6,024 nt of DNA from Actinomycetota bacterium (GTDB taxonomy: Bacteria > Actinomycetota > Acidimicrobiia > Acidimicrobiales > CADCSY01), in the NCBI GenBank assembly GCA_019348335.1, contig JAHWJR010000041.1, positions 6,266 through 12,289 on the forward strand, given 5' to 3'. This document shows positions 5,223 through 6,024 of the stretch, piece by piece. A program made the translations under genes and the position numbers. The notes under the pieces are model-generated. The model had not been told where the DNA came from. It worked only from the letters and a program-made list of their open reading frames with translations, and searched no databases. Position 1 is the stretch's first letter, and each line of letters opens with the position of its first letter.

Positions 5223-5932
5223 CGGAGCCGGGCCGAGGCCCGGACCTCGCCGTCGCAGGTGAGCCACAACCACAGGTCGTCGCCGGCGCCGGCCTCGCCG
5301 CGCAGCACCACGTCGTCGTCGGGAGCGATGGCCCCCCGGTACTCCAGCTCGGCCCAGCGGGGGACCACGCCGCGCCGGCTCACCTCGTCCTCCACCGGCG
5401 CCCAGGTGGCGGCGTTGTTGACATGGCCGAAGGCGTCGACGTCGGTGGCCCGCAGTGGCCACGGCCTCGTCGTGGCCTCCGGCGGCGGGGGCGGGTGGTG
5501 CAGGCGGGTGGACGGTCGGCGGCCGTCGGCCGACTCCTCGTAGACGGTGAGGAACTCGGCCGGCAGCCGGGCCGGCTTGCCGTCAGCGTCGACGAAGATC
5601 CACACCGCCGACACCTCGGCTGCCCCCTGGGCCGAGCGCACCGAGGTGCGGCGTTCACCCCAGCGCCGCCCCAGGCCACTGCAGAAGGTGGTCACCTCGA
5701 GCGGCTCACCCAGCCGGGGCCAGGCGCCGGCCACCCGCACCTCGGTGCGGCGGGTGACCCACGGTGACGCCGCGTCGAGGCCGGCGTCGGCCAGGTCGTC
5801 ATTGCCGATGTCCTGGACCAACCGGGCCAAGGCGTCGAGCCGCAGGCGGCCGGCGGGGTCGGTGTCACCGAAGCGCACCCGGCTGGCGACCCGGTACTGC
5901 CGGCCCCGCCCAGAGAAATCAACGAACTCCAT
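5216..5932 (-). CDS. Acyl-ACP thioesterase-like double-hotdog protein
   Basis: A 238-residue protein built as two hotdog halves, matching the bacterial acyl-ACP thioesterase family, which releases fatty acids from acyl carrier protein or related thioesters. Half 1 begins with VRFGDTDPAGRLRLDALARLVQDI (19-42) and contains RTEVRVAGAWPRLGEPLEVTT; SAVWIFVDADGKPARLP (108-124) closes it. Half 2 has the hotdog signature DVDAFGHVNNAATW (164-177). The motif keeps HVNN, but the Asn two residues before the His, found in plant FatA/FatB (NxHVNN), is Phe here, so mechanism or substrate may differ. ATG 5932 was chosen because GAGAGAG (5946-5940) lies 7 nt upstream; GTG 5938 in the same frame is possible but only 1 nt from that site. 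It is the first gene of a leftward operon with the overlapping glycosyltransferase gene. It could also act on acyl-CoA. Confidence 0.85.
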   Translation of the reverse strand: MEFVDFSGRGRQYRVASRVRFGDTDPAGRLRLDALARLVQDIGNDDLADAGLDAASPWVTRRTEVRVAGAWPRLGEPLEVTTFCSGLGRRWGERRTSVRSAQGAAEVSAVWIFVDADGKPARLPAEFLTVYEESADGRRPSTRLHHPPPPPEATTRPWPLRATDVDAFGHVNNAATWAPVEDEVSRRGVVPRWAELEYRGAIAPDDDVVLRGEAGAGDDLWLWLTCDGEVRASARLRC

Positions 5933-5939
5933 CGCCACA

Positions 5940-5946
5940 CTCTCTC
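5940..5946 (-). promoter_or_regulatory. Ribosome binding site of the thioesterase gene
   Basis: GAGAGAG on the minus strand ends 7 nt before ATG 5932 and favours that start over GTG 5938. Confidence 0.5.
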
Positions 5947-5950
5947 ATCG

Positions 5951-5972
5951 CGCCGGCGATAATCCGCCGGCG
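5951..5972. repeat. Duplicated self-palindromic octamer upstream of the thioesterase gene
   Basis: CGCCGGCG occurs at 5951-5958 and again at 5965-5972, separated by ATAATC. Each copy is its own reverse complement, so the pair is both a direct and an inverted repeat. Centres are 14 bp apart. As RNA it could form an 8-bp all-GC stem with a 6-nt loop in the leader, just upstream of the ribosome binding site; as DNA it could be an operator. The remaining bases to 6024 show no gene I can support. Confidence 0.45.
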
Positions 5973-6024
5973 CCCGTTCGCACGGAGCTGGACCAGTCCT
6001 CGTTGCTGCTCCGCCTGGCGGACT

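Noticed and set aside
5223..5462. N-terminal extension of the glycosyltransferase frame
   Set aside because: It lies wholly inside the thioesterase gene in another frame and is Arg/Gly-rich; a membrane helix and GT-A fold begin properly from GTG 5222.
3855..5543. A 562-codon open frame on the plus strand across orn, the glycosyltransferase and thioesterase genes
   Set aside because: Arg/Gly/His-rich with no motif, and it is antisense to or out of frame with three well-supported genes.
5973..6024. Possible start or end of another gene at the right edge
   Set aside because: Short open frames exist on both strands, and one plus-strand frame has strong G/C third positions, but no start codon with a ribosome binding site and no recognisable peptide fits in about 50 bases.

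Overview
This 6 kb, very GC-rich window has seven protein-coding genes packed almost end to end. Codon third positions are strongly G/C. The sigma factor gene overlaps a degenerate anti-sigma gene just as usfX-sigF does in mycobacteria. Together these point to a high-GC actinomycetote; a deep-branching class such as Acidimicrobiia is possible, but that is inference. I saw no rRNA, tRNA, CRISPR array, insertion sequence or phage gene. The window reads as ordinary chromosomal core with a general-stress module at its left end.

Left third (1-1661): a partial RsbW-type anti-sigma kinase gene runs leftward off the window. Divergent from it is a two-gene rightward unit: a degenerate HATPase-fold anti-sigma protein (UsfX-like) and a SigF/SigB-family sigma factor, joined by an ATGA overlap. 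One anti-sigma-like protein keeps the ATP-binding boxes and the other has lost them. No STAS-domain antagonist lies inside the window.

Middle (1755-4183): a YibE/F-family membrane protein gene runs rightward and converges on dut (dUTPase, leftward). The dut gene is divergent from orn (oligoribonuclease, rightward). The dut/orn intergenic gap is only 49 bp and holds two opposed -10-like hexamers sharing one TA step. The spacing predicts a leaderless dut mRNA. Both enzymes clean up small nucleotides (dUTP; 2-5 nt RNAs).

Right third (4140-6024): a leftward two-gene operon encodes an acyl-ACP thioesterase-like double-hotdog protein and then, overlapping by 7 nt, a membrane-anchored family 2 glycosyltransferase resembling the staphylococcal carotenoid glycosyltransferase CrtQ. 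The pairing suggests lipid or terpenoid glycosylation and acylation. The glycosyltransferase gene's 3' end overlaps the 3' end of orn by 44 bp. Upstream of the thioesterase, a self-palindromic octamer occurs twice, 6 bp apart.

Nothing here is clearly a previously undescribed system. The best leads are the paired canonical/degenerate anti-sigma genes, the thioesterase-CrtQ-like pair, and the compact bidirectional dut/orn promoter.
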